A DNA stretch of 64,000 bases from Paramecium sonneborni. Its lineage: Eukaryota; Ciliophora; Oligohymenophorea; Peniculida; Parameciidae. Where the stretch lies: contig CAJJDN010000092.1 of the NCBI GenBank assembly GCA_905182985.1, forward strand, positions 170,788 through 234,787, given 5' to 3'. Below, in pieces: positions 1 through 13,149 of this stretch (its first letter is position 1; every line of letters starts with the position of its first letter). Under the pieces are notes generated by a model. It ran no database searches, was not told the DNA's origin, and saw nothing but the letters and a program-made list of their open reading frames with translations. Both the position numbers and the translations under genes were made by a program.

Positions 1-825
1 CTATTATTATAGGATAAAAATATATACAACTATTAATTTGCTAATGCACATGATTTCCTTTTATTTTTTATATATTAATGTTATGTTAGTGTTCCCTTTT
101 TTTAAAAATAGTTTGGTTTAATCAATTACTAACTTAATCTCTTTTAATTAACAGCTGCAATGAGAGAAATATCGACAGATGTTTCAGTATGTAATTTTTT
201 AGGAGAACTATTCGTTTTTAATTTGATTATCTTTTAATTATGGTTTTCTATTGTTGAATATTTACTCTAACTAATTTTTGTAGATTCTTGTGTTAGATGA
301 TCATTCATTTTCCATTTTTCTAAATGAGGAACAAATTTTTCATTCAGATTTTTGTGTTATTAATTTTCATAAGTTAATTATTTAACTTTTTAATACAATT
401 CTTCATTTTCTCTTTTTAATTTCTGAATATAAATATATATATTACAATAATTGTTAATTTGGTATTGCTAAACAGTTCATTTTTTTCTTTTTCCATTTCT
501 TCTAGTCTAGATATTAAATCTTCTTAATTCTACTGCATTAGATACTCATCCTTTAATAGAAAGTAATTAAAATACCCTAATCTGATTCCTTACTTCAAAT
601 TCAAATTTTTGAAGTTGTTTTTCAAGAGCTTGATAATCTTAGAATGATTTTTAATGTTAAAATTGAGTTACTATTTCAATTATTATTCTTAATTGTTCAA
701 TTAAACTACTTGATTTATAGTATCTATTTCTTGTCTAGAGGTCATCATCACTAACAATCTCACAAGTTTTATTGGATTATTACTAAATTAAATATTGCAG
801 TAACGAGCTCTTAAATTGTCGTCAT
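1..825 (-). CDS. Coiled-coil protein, N-terminal part (runs off left edge)
   Basis: The frame opens with ATG at 825 and stays free of TGA to base 1 once three short introns are removed: 783-804 (22 nt), 551-575 (25 nt) and 423-445 (23 nt). All three sit between codons (phase 0). The product starts MTTIQEL and is rich in Glu, Lys, Gln and Leu (for example KLKRENEELYQ), typical of a coiled coil. No catalytic motif or known family was recognised. The gene is divergent from the PAS-domain gene at 1272 and shares the 446-bp gap with it. The 3' end lies outside the window, so total length is unknown. The gene call is well supported by the introns and frame; the function is not known. Confidence 0.75.
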
Positions 826-1271
826 CTTATTAATTTAAATATAACTATATTCATTTTATAATAAAAAATATTTGTATAATAATGCCTTTTTTAATTCGAT
901 GATATTTAACTGAAGCTTGTAATAAAATAAAAATTTCTGACAATATTTAAATCATTGTCAAAGATCGATTAATTTGAATAAATTAATGAAATTTTTATAT
1001 TTAAGGTAACTAAAAATACCTAAAAATAGTTTTTGTTTAATGTTGAGCAAGATTAAAATTGTTAACCAAATTTCAATATAGGAACTCTTTAATAATTTTT
1101 TTGGAAAATAATGTATTCGTAAGTTCTGATAAAGTTTTTTTTTTTGTAAGTAGTAGGAAACGAGTTTGCGTAAAAAGGGAAATAAGGTGTTTTATTTTGA
1201 ATTGAGTATTTTAAATAGGAATTGAAAGAAAAATTGTCTGAAATAATTAAAATTTATAGTAAAGTATTTTA
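826..1271. other. Divergent intergenic region
   Basis: About 446 bp of AT-rich DNA between two divergent genes, so it should hold both promoters. It contains long A/T runs, including 13 T's ending near 1145. I see no gene, RNA or clear regulatory motif in it. Confidence 0.5.
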
Positions 1272-4200
1272 ATGAATAATTTAAAGAATTACGATGATAA
1301 TTCATTACTGTAAACAGTGAGTAATTTTGTTAAGAACTTTATATTTGGATTCTTGTATATTTTATAAAAGGAGTCGAAAACGAATGCAGTATTTTTGGCA
1401 ATTTTGAATTTGATTCAATATATACAATTGCATAGTTATATGTTTAGAGAGGAAATAGGTTATGTTTGGTAAAATGATGGAATATCGAATGCAATTAATA
1501 TATTGATAGAACATTTGCTTTTGAAAGTGTATTTCATTAGTTAGTAGAGCTATGTAATATTTTTATTGATTCAGACAGGATTGTTCATTTCATTAATATG
1601 TATAATAATATACTTTGGATATTAATATCATACAAGTTCATACATAAATCGAGCAGCATCTTCAATATTGAGGATTATGTTACTATTATTGATAACAGTA
1701 TTTTTTATGCCAATAATAAATTACAATACGTCTGCATGGAAATGTATAGATGATGTAGATGGATAAAGTAAATTTTATGATTTATAATGTTTTACTGCAA
1801 TTCATATAGGATATTGCGTAGTTGCATTCTTAAATTTGATTTTATATATAGTTTTATCAATGACAATAATATTCACATATTTTGAGTGTAGATTCAGAGC
1901 AAATGATTTGACAGCAAAGATAAATGGTAGAGCCGATGCAATAATGCAGAGTTATGTTATTGTATAGGAGATAGCATTTTCTATAATGCATGATCAAAAC
2001 TTCACTTATATATTATTAGTAATAACATTAGGTGGTAGTTTAATTATATTCCTTGCATTTTCTCTAGGAACTTAATATCACAGTTTTCTATTTACAAGAT
2101 ATCATTCTACATTATCTTCATTATTAATGTGGAGTGTATTTATGTTAGCAATAGCAACAGCAATGGAAGGTAATTTGATAGGTGGTTCTATAGTTGCATG
2201 GTTAGTTGGAATTCCATTTGTTATAAGTATTGTTTTAACTTAAAGGGACAGACAATTGGAAAGTTTAGTGACAAATGTTAATAAATTGAATAGTGCTGAA
2301 GAAATTATATCTCAAGTTAGATATATATTGACACTTTTAAGATTATAAAATTAAACTAAATACGCAGTTATTTTAGATGGGTATATAGAAGTACATAGAT
2401 AAACCTGTGAAAAATTAGATTGCCCATTAAAAAAGTATAAACCTGGATGGAATAAGAGATTAATCTAATAAATTAAATAGAACAATTCTGAAGTGAAAAA
2501 TGATAAGCAAGCATTATTAATTCTTACTTTCTATAAAATATTGGATTAAGGATTAGAAAAGTTTGAAAAGAATGTAGATTTGAGAATTTAATATGCTTTC
2601 TTCTTATTAGAAGTTATGTCGTATAAACATAAAGCTTTATAAGAATTATAAAAGGCTGAAGAATGTGAACCTAGTTTAGACACTTAATTTGTTTTATATA
2701 AGTATAAAAGAATTGTTGAAAGTGAAATCTAGGATGATTAAAATGAAAAAACTATATCCAATCATGAAATCCTACCTATTTCAGCAGCTCCACCTATTAT
2801 TAGTGGTTTAGCTATGTAAATTGAAAAATGTGCTTATCTTCATATGGAATATTGGTCAGAATTAAATGAAGATACTCCTGATGTAGCTAAATTAGAAGTA
2901 AGTGGCAAAAATGTTACAGATAGTATTAGATTAGTTTAAGAATTATGGTTAAAATTAAAAAGAGTGTGTCCTAATCATTAACCTAGTATTATGTTATATT
3001 CAGTCTTTCTAATTGAAATTCTTAATGATAAAGAATATGGTGTTAGTCTAAATGATACTTTACGTAAAATGATTTAAGGATATAATAATAGTAAGATTGA
3101 TGATATTGACAATCATGATTTTAGCAATGATCCAACACCAACTATTGTATTATCTAGTGATAATGAAAAATTTGGATTAATCTAACAAATCAATTCTAGT
3201 GGAGCAGCATTATTTCATTATACAAAAAGTGAATTGATGAATTAAAATATATAAATTTTAATGCCTGATATGATTGGTAAATCACATGATAGATTTGTTG
3301 AGGATTTTATCAACAATTCTGATTATAAATATGTTAGTAAAGATAGATAAGTCATCTGTAAAAATAAATCTGGATATTTATTCTAAATGAACTTAAATAT
3401 CAAACCAATTAACTCTGTTAAAAATGGAATTTCTTTTCTTGGAACTTTTACTTAAGATAAATTCAATAAATAAAATGCTTTTATTTTAGTCAATCCCAAA
3501 AATCAAATCGAAGGTATCAGTACTGGCTGTTTAAGTTTATTAAAACTTGATTTAAGATACATAAAAGCTAAAAGAAATTTCTTTGATCTATTTCCATAAA
3601 TAACTGATAAGGATTAATTTCTAAATAAATAAGGAAATACAGTTTCTTATAAAATTCCTAAGGAAATCTTAAAAATTATTGAGAGTGTTAGAAAAAAGGA
3701 GGACAAAGATTTCATACATAAAGGAATTGATGATAAACCAATTTAGTTATAATGTTATTGTTAAGAGATTTCATTTTCTTATGCTAATTTTCCAGCTGGC
3801 TATTGCTTCAAATTCGAAAAGATAGATTTATCTGCCTCTTAATTGAATAGTTCAATAATATCAAAAAAATCTGGTAACTAATTAATGGATAATAGGAAGT
3901 TAAAAATGAATTAAAATAAATTTATATTCTAATGTAAATTTGATGAGGAAAATACAATGTACATAGATGGATTATTTAAAGAATTACCTAGTTATTCTGA
4001 TTTAGGTTCAAGAATAGATTAATCAAAGATAGATGATAGTTTTTTAACTCCTTAAAAATTGGATATAACCATATCAAATAAATAAGATAAAACAGATTCA
4101 TAAGAAGGGTCTCCTAAATTTAATGAAATTTAAGTTTCAAGCAATAAAATTAGATATGATGAGGGTATTAGAACAGTTAGATTATTTTAAAATAAAGTAG

Positions 4201-6254
4201 GAGAAATAGTAAATGATGATGATTAAGTAATGGAAGAAGAAGAACAAGAATATGAAGGTAATTAATATTAAGGTGTAAATTAAAATTTATTGTATGATGA
4301 TTCAGAAGAATAATAATCAGAATAGGATGCTTTTTAAAGTAGAACAAAATTAGAATAAGCAATAAATTAAAATGAAACTCCATTTCCTATTAGATTTATA
4401 AGAATTGCTGAAACTTTCTTAACATTATCCATGCTTGTTTTGGCATTTGTTGATTACTTTTTAGATGTAAATATTCATATACATTATTAAGATCAATTAA
4501 TTGTAAGATATCCAATTAACCCTTGAAGTATATAATATTCAAACCAATTTAGTTGCTGAATGGAATTATTTATTAGAGAATATAAGAGATTTGCAATTAC
4601 TTAATCAGAGATTATATGGTAATAATACCATATAAATAAATTAAAACGAAACATTTTTAAAAAGTGAAATGAAATCTAGTATTGATTATATCTAAGAAGG
4701 ATTAAATTACATTATTTTAAGTGGATATGAATTTCCATCTGATCTAAGAACCTTATATAATGAACCTAAAATAGATATGAAATTCAATAAGACATATAGT
4801 TAATCATTTGATTTTCAAGAAGCCTCAAATCAATTATTAAGTTATGCTTTAACAATAATGAATTATCCTTTAGAATAGATTTCATTAAATTCTGATGATG
4901 TTGCAATCTATTTTACTATTTAGAATGGATTCAATTCTTATTTAGATGCATAATTAAATGTGTTATCATATACAATAAATGATTTCATTTCAAAAACAGC
5001 GGATAAATCTACAAATTTTGTAATAATTGTTGTTGTAGCTGGTGTTATCTTAGCCCTTTCTTTAGCTATTGTAGTTATCATACTTTTGTCTACTAGATTA
5101 GCCAAAGAATAAGTCATAATAATGTTTTTAGAGTTACCATCAAAAGTAGTTAAAGCTCTGTTTAACAAGTGTGAAGCATTTGTAAAATATGTTAATTCTA
5201 TTGATGGAGAAGGTAGTGAAAAAGATGAAGATTTTGAACATTAAATTGAACAGGACGATATGGCAGCTATTGATTCTAAAAAAAAGAAAAAGAAAAAATT
5301 CAAAAATACAACTAAAGCCCCTATTAAATTTTATATTTAAGTAATTCTTATAGCTGGATTTATGGAAGCATATTTCATTATGCAATTAGTACTTTAGAAA
5401 TAAAACTTAAGTGATTTTAGATAATTAATTTATGAAGCTAATTCTACTATTATGGCTGAGGGTTTCTATGCATTTTGTAATAATGTTTAATAAACTGTCT
5501 TAATTGACTCCTATCAAGAAGTATAAAGTAAACCTGCGGTTTAAATACAATATTAAAATTTATATCGTCTCTATTAATTAGATTCAACTATCCACAAAGA
5601 ACATTCAGCCAATATTGAAAAACATGAAAAAGTTTACATTGAAGCTTATAATACAATCATGTTTTCCAATCCATGTCAAAGATTAAATGAAATTGCCAAT
5701 ATTACTATTACTGATTGCGAAATCTTTGCTGAAACTAGTGTTAAAAGTGGATTCACGGTTGCTTTAACAAGATTCTTTGAAAATTTAAGATATATATCAA
5801 GTATTTACTCTCAAACAATGTAAACCCCTACTCCTCCATTAACAGATTTTATTGATTCTACAGAAAATATTATTTTTTAGAATCAAGCTGACAATTTAAG
5901 AATCAATTTAATGAAACTCTCTAAAATGTAGGAAGTTAAATAAATGTAAAGAATTTATTTTAAGTAATTTTATTTTATTTATTAAGAACTGCTATACGAT
6001 ATTTAGGTGACAGCTTTATTGAAGGCTCTTAAGTTAAATAGAATTCTTATCTGTCATAAAAATTAGGTTTATTTATAACTTTTATGATTATTATACTATT
6101 GATTTATCTCTTGTATTGGATACCATTCCATCGTCACTTAAATCGCGATATTTGGAAAACAAGAATGACACTCTTAATGATACCTGTCGATAATATTAGA
6201 AGGCTTAAAAATGCAAAAGCTTATTTAAAAGTATTGATAAATTAATAAAATTGA
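1272..6254 (+). CDS. TmcB-like multi-pass membrane protein with PAS domain
   Basis: About 1,644 residues after removing introns 4467-4491 (25 nt) and 5964-5986 (23 nt); the remainder is exactly 1,645 codons. The N-terminus carries the block I associate with the ciliate/protist TmcB ('tiny macrocysts') family (FGFLYILQKESKTNAV, then LNLIQYIQL), followed by several hydrophobic segments over roughly the first 350 residues. A PAS-type stretch lies near residues 630-740 (INSSGAALFHYTKSEL, then NIQILMPDMIGKSH). Further membrane segments occur near residues 1040, 1240, 1345 and 1580, the last followed by a short cytoplasmic tail. A lysine-rich patch (KKKKKKKFK) lies between two of them. Family knowledge suggests a membrane sensor; ligand and partner are unknown. 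The ATG at 1272 was chosen as the first in frame. Family name is from memory of motif and layout, so treat as probable. Confidence 0.85.
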
Positions 6255-6405
6255 TTTATTACCATTTAAAAAGTAAAAATTAATTACTTTTTACTTCTAT
6301 TTTTTTTCTATTTTAATGAAAGATTAGTTCATTTTTTTTAATTATAAAAATAAAATAAAACATATTCAAATTATAAATTTAATAACAAATCAATAATCTA
6401 AAAGA

Positions 6406-7462
6406 TCAAATTTAGTTCCCCCAAAAAGAAGCTTAGTCCAAACCAGGATTAAGTCTTATTTTATTTAATTAATTTTAAAAATATTTATTTTAAATATCTT
6501 GAAATTCTTATAAAAGTATTAGGGTATTTTTTTAAGGAATTTTCTTATTGCATAAACAATTACAAATTCCCTCACCAGATAATATTTTCTGTTTTATCAT
6601 TTTTTCTAAGCATTCTTTGTGATAATTATGATAGCAATTAGCCCTATTAAATTAACAGAGATTGAAGATTAAGAATAAAAACATTTAGAAATTGTAGTTT
6701 GAAATAATGTTTATTTAACGAAATCCTCATTATTAAGCTGTTAAAATTATTAATTTTTATAAATCTATTTAAATTAAAAATTATTATCTGAGTTTTAAGA
6801 TTATGTAATATTATAGTTTTTTGAGCTTATTCATTTTTCTGACATATTAATAAATATTCTTCATTCTGAGAGCCTAAATTTTAATTTTTTTTTATTGCTA
6901 CTTTATTCTTTAGAATAAATTTAGATCAATAGAGTTATTATAATCTGAGTTTGTAGGTATATTAGGATCTGTTATTATTTCTTCTTTCTATTGGTTTATC
7001 TATTAAAATTAATCCTCTTCTCTATTTAGTATAAATTTAATTTAGGATTGGATGATTGGTTATTATTATAAATATTACCTTAAGAAATTAAACTTTACTA
7101 GCTTTAGTTATTAAAAATAATTTTCAATGAAAGAGTTTATGGTAAGGGTTGTGCTGATTATTCGAATTATTATTAATTTGCCCATCTTAAAGTATTATTA
7201 GAAGTTCCGGATCATATTCTAGTTGATAATTATCTCTTTAATAATTTGACTAGAAACTAAAATTTTAAACATTCAATGAATTATTTTCTTAACTATGTTA
7301 CTATAACTATTTTTTATATTATCAAATATATTCTACTAATTAAAACTTTTATACTACTAATTATTACTTCTATGTGCGATTAATATTATTAAAGTTGTTC
7401 TACAATTATTATTAAGCAGAAAAATTATTATTTATGTTTAAGAATTTTGAATTAATTGCCAT
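6406..7462 (-). CDS. Uncertain gene with C-terminal RING-like zinc motif
   Basis: The last ~80 codons before TGA at 6406-6408 look protein-coding: CYHNYHKECLEKMI, then GICNCLCNKKIP. This spacing (C-x-H-x2-H-x2-C, then a Cys cluster) resembles a RING finger or the first RING of an RBR ligase such as the one at 13150. Upstream, an Asn/Gln-rich stretch starting MAINSKFLNINNN at 7462 and an acidic stretch (REEDQFQQINQQKEE) are in different frames. I could not connect them with introns of normal size. The gene may be real with unusual introns, a decayed copy, or misread sequence. In this AT-rich DNA, other frames here are also open by chance, so only the RING-like end is moderately convincing. Confidence 0.3.
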
Positions 7463-7902
7463 TTATAAAGGAAATAAAGATGAATCTTTATTTTATTCTT
7501 ATATTAGCTATCCATACTATTTATAACTATTTTGATACATAAAATATTAGCAAATAAAATAAATTATATCAGTTTAATTAAAATTTTTTCCTCATTTGAT
7601 GTACCATAATTAAAATATTTTTCTAAAGGTATTATCGAAATTTCTATTCTTCTAAATATCTTCTATATTAATTTTGAAGAGATGATGAATGAGATTTTAA
7701 AATAAAGGCGGAAGTTATAAAAGCTGCAATAAAAAATATTAAAAGAAAAATCTTAAATATGTGCAATATTAAATAATATTCGCTTGATGATAAATATTAA
7801 AATAATCAATATATATTATAAGTACATGATATTGAATTAAATCCTTATTCTATTAAGCTATTTTGATTAAAAAAATATATTATTATTTTAAATATTTTAA
7901 GT
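7463..7902. other. Intergenic, no confident gene
   Basis: AT-rich stretch before the alpha-kinase gene. Open frames of up to ~180 codons exist on both strands here, but they overlap each other, lack family motifs and are expected by chance when only TGA stops translation. Confidence 0.4.
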
Positions 7903-10900
7903 ATGCAAGTGAGAGTAAAAATAGGTGAATAATATGGTTATCTTGAATGTTAAGCTTACCAAATGGGTAAGTTTATCTACGATTAAATTGCATCATTTCA
8001 ATAATCTGATCAGAACAATTTCCATATTTAAGTATAAACTTAAAATGGCAATTTTGTTCTAGATAGAAATAAAACTCTTTAATAGCAAAATATTGGATAG
8101 AACACTTAGTTAATTTTGTAATTAATTTTATATAAGTTAAATAATTAGAATTTAGAATAATGCTCTAACAAACTAAGCGCAAAGTGGATAGAATCAAATG
8201 AATTAATATAATTAAGAATAAGCATAAGGATAACTTTATAATTAATAAAATCCTATAAGTGGATAAAATTTCTAAAATTATGGTAACTCTTATCAAATAA
8301 TTATCATAGATCAAAATTTTAATTTTGAGCAAAACAAAGCATAATTTCCTTTTTCACCAAATTCTTCTGATAATGGTTAATTTTAAAACTAACAAATTTA
8401 ACCATAAGGGTAACCTTACCAAAAATAAGCATCTTATGGTAATTTATAAATATAACCTAATCAAGAACAACAACAAGCACCTAATAACCAATAGTAATTA
8501 AATTTTTTTCCATAATAATAACCAGCTGGGGCTTCTATTCAATAACAGTCCCCTATAGAATTTCCTGGTCAACAATATCCTCCTTTAGAACTTCCTGGTC
8601 AATAATAATCTCCTTTAGGATTTTCTGATCAACAATATCCTTCTTTAGGATTTCCTGGTCATTTTCATTTATAACCTCCTTTAGGTCCTTTAGGACTTTC
8701 TGGTCAATAATAATCTCCTTTAGGACTTTTTGGTCAATAATAATCTCCTTTAGGACTTCCTAGTCAATAATCACTTCCTTTAGGACTTCCTGGTCAATTA
8801 TAACCTCCTTTAGGACTTTCTGGTCAATAATAATCTCCTTTAGGACTTCCTGGTCAATTATAACCTCCTTTAGGACTTCCTGGTCAATAATCACTTCCTT
8901 TAGGACTTCCTGGTCAATTATAACCTCCTTTTGGAATTGGGGTTTCATAATAACCAAATTTTGTTCAACCATAGTATCCTTTTCCCCAAGATTTTAATAA
9001 AAATTAAAACACTTTTAATTTCGATATTTCAGGCCCTCCTTAAATATTAGATACTATTCATAAAGATAAACAATAAGTTTAAAAAGATAAANNNNNNNNN
9101 NNNNNNNNNNNNNNTCAATAATCTGATCAGAACAATTTCCATATTTAAGTATAAACTTAAAATGGCAATTTTGTTCTAGATAGAAATAAAACTCTTTAAT
9201 AGCAAAATATTGGATAGAACACTTAGTTAATTTTGTAATTAATTTTATATAAGTTAAATAATTAGAATTTAGAATAATGCTCTAACAAACTAAGCGCAAA
9301 GTGGATAGAATCAAATGAATTAATATAATTAAGAATAAGCATAAGGATAACTTTATAATTAATAAAATCCTATAAGTGGATAAAATTTCTAAAATTATGG
9401 TAACTCTTATCAAATAATTATCATAGATCAAAATTTTAATTTTGAGCAAAACAAAGCATAATTTCCTTTTTCACCAAATTCTTCTGATAATGGTTAATTT
9501 TAAAACTAACAAATTTAACCATAAGGGTAACCTTACCAAAAATAAGCATCTTATGGTAATTTATAAATATAACCTAATCAAGAACAACAACAAGCACCTA
9601 ATAACCAATAGTAATTAAATTTTTTTCCATAATAATAACCAGCTGGGGCTTCTATTCAATAACAGTCCCCTATAGAATTTCCTGGTCAACAATATCCTCC
9701 TTTAGAACTTCCTGGTCAATAATAATCTCCTTTAGGATTTTCTGATCAACAATATCCTTCTTTAGGATTTCCTGGTCATTTTCATTTATAACCTCCTTTA
9801 GGTCCTTTAGGACTTTCTGGTCAATAATAATCTCCTTTAGGACTTTTTGGTCAATAATAATCTCCTTTAGGACTTCCTAGTCAATAATCACTTCCTTTAG
9901 GACTTCCTGGTCAATTATAACCTCCTTTAGGACTTTCTGGTCAATAATAATCTCCTTTAGGACTTCCTGGTCAATTATAACCTCCTTTAGGACTTCCTGG
10001 TCAATAATCACTTCCTTTAGGACTTCCTGGTCAATTATAACCTCCTTTTGGAATTGGGGTTTCATAATAACCAAATTTTGTTCAACCATAGTATCCTTTT
10101 CCCCAAGATTTTAATAAAAATTAAAACACTTTTAATTTCGATATTTCAGGCCCTCCTTAAATATTAGATACTATTCATAAAGATAAACAATAAGTTTAAA
10201 AAGATAAACAATACGATCTATTAAAATAATAAAAGGAATATATTGAAAGCCAATTAGATGATGTAACATCTTAATCGAAAGATAAAGATAAAAAGATATA
10301 AAATCTAAAGAATGAAATTAATAGATTAAATGAGAAATATAACCATGAGATTGAAGAAATGGAGAACAAATATAATTCAAAGTAAAATGAAATTAAATAT
10401 ACCCATCTGTCTGAAATTAATAATTTAAAGAAGAAAATTAATACTCAAAATGGTGAAATCTCAGAATTAAGGTATCATAATTGACATTTTAAATTTAGGA
10501 ATGAAAATGATTTGCTTAGAGATGAAAATGATTAATTGAGAAGGAAAACCAATCCAAATATTTAAATAATAAACCCTTAACCAAATATTAATGAGTAAGA
10601 TCAACTTTAGATTACTAAATTAAGAAAATAGGTTTAAGATTTAAGTAAACAAATAAGTGAAAAAAATCAAAAAATTGAAAATTTTGAATAAGAAACTTAA
10701 GATTTATTTAGATAATTAGAGAATGTAAATAAACAAGCAAATACAGATTAATTTTAAAAAAATTAAAATTTTAATGATCTTATTTAATAGTAAGCCTAAA
10801 AGCTCAGATAACTTGAAGCTAAAGTAGATGAGTTATAACATCAAGCATTTGTTGAGTAAAAAAAAAGAGAGGATAGAGATAAAGAGATTTGTAGATTAAA

Positions 10901-12779
10901 ATAAAAAGTGGAGGATTTATAAAATCTAATCGACATAAAAGAAATAGAAATAAAAAATGATAAAAAAATTATAGATTATCTTAAAGATTAATCATAACAA
11001 ATTTAGGCTGGATAGAATAGATAGTAAGCAGAATTAAATTAACATGAAGAACTTTAAAGATTGTAATAAAATATGCAAAATGAAATATATCAAAAAAAAA
11101 AATAAGATGAGGAAAAAAAAGAAGAAGAGAAAAAAAGATTAGCAGAATAGAATGCTGAAAGGATTTAAATTAAAAAAGAAAGAGATTTACAATATAAGCT
11201 TGAGAAACAAAAAAAAGCAATGAAATTAAGGGAAATAATAATGAATACATAAGGAATACTTTAAGTTGGACTTTTGGTTGATGTAACAGGATCTATGGAT
11301 AAATATAAAGATGCAACAATGAATATTATTTAAAGATCAATGGAATGCATTAAAAGTTAAACTAATCGAGATTGTGAATGGGGAGCTGTTTGTTATTAAG
11401 ATTTTGCAGAATTAAAATAAAAAGGTTAGTATTTGTAACACTAATTTACAAGAAATGGTAATGCAATGATGAATTTTCTCAAAAATATAACTTGTGATGG
11501 AGGAGATGATGGTGCTGAAGATCTAAGAAATGGAATCAAATAAATGGTAAATAATTTAACATGGGGTAAATTTTTTAAAATTGTCTTATTAATATGTGAT
11601 GCTCCATCTCATGGTAAAAAATGGGCAGGAAATGTTTTGGATGATTATCCAAATGAAGATTTGGGAGATGCATTATAATAATTAATTAATAAAAATATAG
11701 TTTTAATAGGAATTGAATTCACTTCAAGCACTGAAGTTATGTTTGCACAAATGAAAAACTACTATGCAAACTAAAATAAATAATCTATGCTAATAGTTGT
11801 AGATTTAAAAAACAAACCTCCTGGATAAATATAAGATTAGTTAATTAATATTATTTCAGAAGCATCAATCTCAATAACAGAAGTTAGCTAAGCAGGGACT
11901 AAATCCAAAAAAGAAAATGTAAAAAGAGATGGGGCATTTGAGGCATTAGTTAAATTATTACCTGATCCTACAAAATTCAATTTAGATCCTAAGATTACTA
12001 CTATTTAAACTAAATTTAATGTTTATAGGGTTGAAATTAACTAAGAAGCATTTGAAAAAAATATTACATCAATATTTAAGATTAAAATTCCTGAAGATTA
12101 TTCTATAACACATGAAAGTGAATGGAATTGCATAAGAACATTAAAACCATTTGCTTTTGGACAACTTAAAGAGGTTTATTTGATGAAAAAAATAGAAAAC
12201 TCTGCTTAAAATGAAGTATATGTGATTAAAATGCCTATTGGGTATTATTTTTATATATTCTTAGGGGCTAAACTTATAAAACTATGAATGAAGCCATGTT
12301 AGAATGTAGATCTCATCTTATTTCCAAAAGATTGATGCAAAAATTTATTTAAAATTTAAATGATAAAAATTGTAAAGCCCTTCCAATAAGGTATTCAGAT
12401 TTCTTAATACTTAAAGAACATGAAAGTAAATATTATATTTAATTATACAGCGAGCTATTGGATTGCTGAAAGATTCTTTTAAGGAGAGTTTATCAAATTT
12501 AATAACAACTTTGGATATATTAATCCATAAAAAGATTTGATATATATTTTAGCTCAAGTTTTTTCTTATTACACCTACCATATTAGTGACTTTTAATATT
12601 TGGTCTGTGATATATAAGGAGTGGGTTATAATTTTACAGATCCAGCAATCAATACAGCCGAAGGATAACTTGATGATACTGATTAGGGACCTGAAGGCAT
12701 TGGATAGTTTATTATTTCATTTGATAAGGATAAAGAATAACTTTATAAAAAGTATTTAAATGATCTGGAATTGAATTGA
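7903..12779 (+). CDS. vWA-domain alpha-kinase with decapeptide repeats (interrupted by assembly duplication)
   Basis: Removing the duplicated 1,094 bp plus the 23-N gap, and four introns (near 8103-8130 or 8112-8130 and its copy; 10472-10498; about 12241-12263; about 12426-12450), leaves about 1,219 codons in one frame. Order: Q/N-rich head; ten-residue repeats of the type PLGLPGQxQP (residues ~215-345); long Glu/Lys/Gln coiled coil (~390-720); von Willebrand A domain beginning LLVDVTGSMDKYKD, a MIDAS-like D-x-T-G-S, with the conserved GDDGAED segment; then a C-terminal alpha-kinase domain with LVCDIQGVGYNFTDPAI and TDQGPEGIGQF, hallmarks of the eEF2-kinase/myosin-heavy-chain-kinase family. 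This matches the VwkA-type layout known from Dictyostelium. Substrate is unknown; the coiled coil and vWA suggest a scaffolded cytoskeletal or membrane-associated kinase (inference). Confidence 0.85.
7998..9091 (+). repeat. 1,094-bp direct repeat, copy 1 (assembly artefact)
   Basis: Bases 7998-9091 recur at 9115-10208, immediately after a run of 23 N. The copies look identical. The repeat begins and ends exactly at the N run, as expected when two overlapping contigs were scaffolded without merging. Confidence 0.9.
8552..8938 (+). repeat. 30-bp tandem repeat coding PLGLPGQxQ(S/P)
   Basis: Roughly a dozen imperfect 30-bp units (core cctttaggacttcctggtca) lie head to tail inside the alpha-kinase gene and encode a Pro/Leu/Gly/Gln decapeptide. 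Units vary mainly at positions giving S/P/Q and at one F/L/S site. The same array appears again at 9669-10055 because of the assembly duplication. Confidence 0.85.
9092..9114. other. Scaffold gap of 23 N
   Basis: A run of 23 undetermined bases placed inside the alpha-kinase coding region and flanked by the 1,094-bp duplicate. Confidence 0.99.
9115..10208 (+). repeat. 1,094-bp direct repeat, copy 2 (assembly artefact)
   Basis: Second copy of 7998-9091. The real gene continues from here into unique sequence at 10209. Confidence 0.9.
9669..10055 (+). repeat. Second (artefactual) copy of the 30-bp array
   Basis: Identical by eye to 8552-8938, offset by 1,117 bp. It belongs to the duplicated contig end and not to a second biological array. 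Confidence 0.8.
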
Positions 12780-13149
12780 ATTATTAGTTCAAAATCATAT
12801 TCATAAACATGATTTTTAATTTAATTGGATTTTTGGATTGCATCAATGTTAACCTAAAATTTAATTCTTTTTCTTGATTTCCTGATTTAAAATGGAGGAT
12901 TATTCTTATTTGGAAGATTTTTCTAAAAAAATATTTTTCAATTAAGATGGTATATATAAATTTTTCTGATTATTTTTTAAAGTATTTGGCATCCCTTTTG
13001 GATGTTAAAAATTTCTAAAACAGCTTATTCATAACACCAATAATTAAAATTATTTTTAATAGAATTAAAAAATCATAAAAATAGATAATTTATAAATAGA
13101 TTTTCTGAAATTAAAAAAAATAAATTAATTGTTTAAACATAAATTAAAG
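12780..13149. other. Intergenic between convergent genes
   Basis: Short AT-rich gap between the 3' ends of the alpha-kinase (plus) and RBR ligase (minus). A short ATG frame starting MEDYSYLEDF near 12895 ends within 27 codons and is not convincing. Nothing else seen. Confidence 0.4.

Noticed and set aside
7463..7860. Overlapping long open frames on both strands
   Set aside because: With only TGA as stop, AT-rich DNA gives long frames by chance; these lack motifs, introns or consistent codon use.
8760..8972. Minus-strand open frame with EVIIDQEVLK repeats
   Set aside because: It is the antisense of the PLGLPGQ repeat array of the alpha-kinase gene, with no independent support.
8552..10055. 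Possible CRISPR-like or two-array repeat structure
   Set aside because: The 30-bp units are contiguous, in frame and coding, with no spacers, and the second array is an assembly copy of the first.
12780..13149. Short ORF starting MEDYSYLEDF
   Set aside because: It stops within 27 codons, has no clear splice to extend it and lies between convergent genes.
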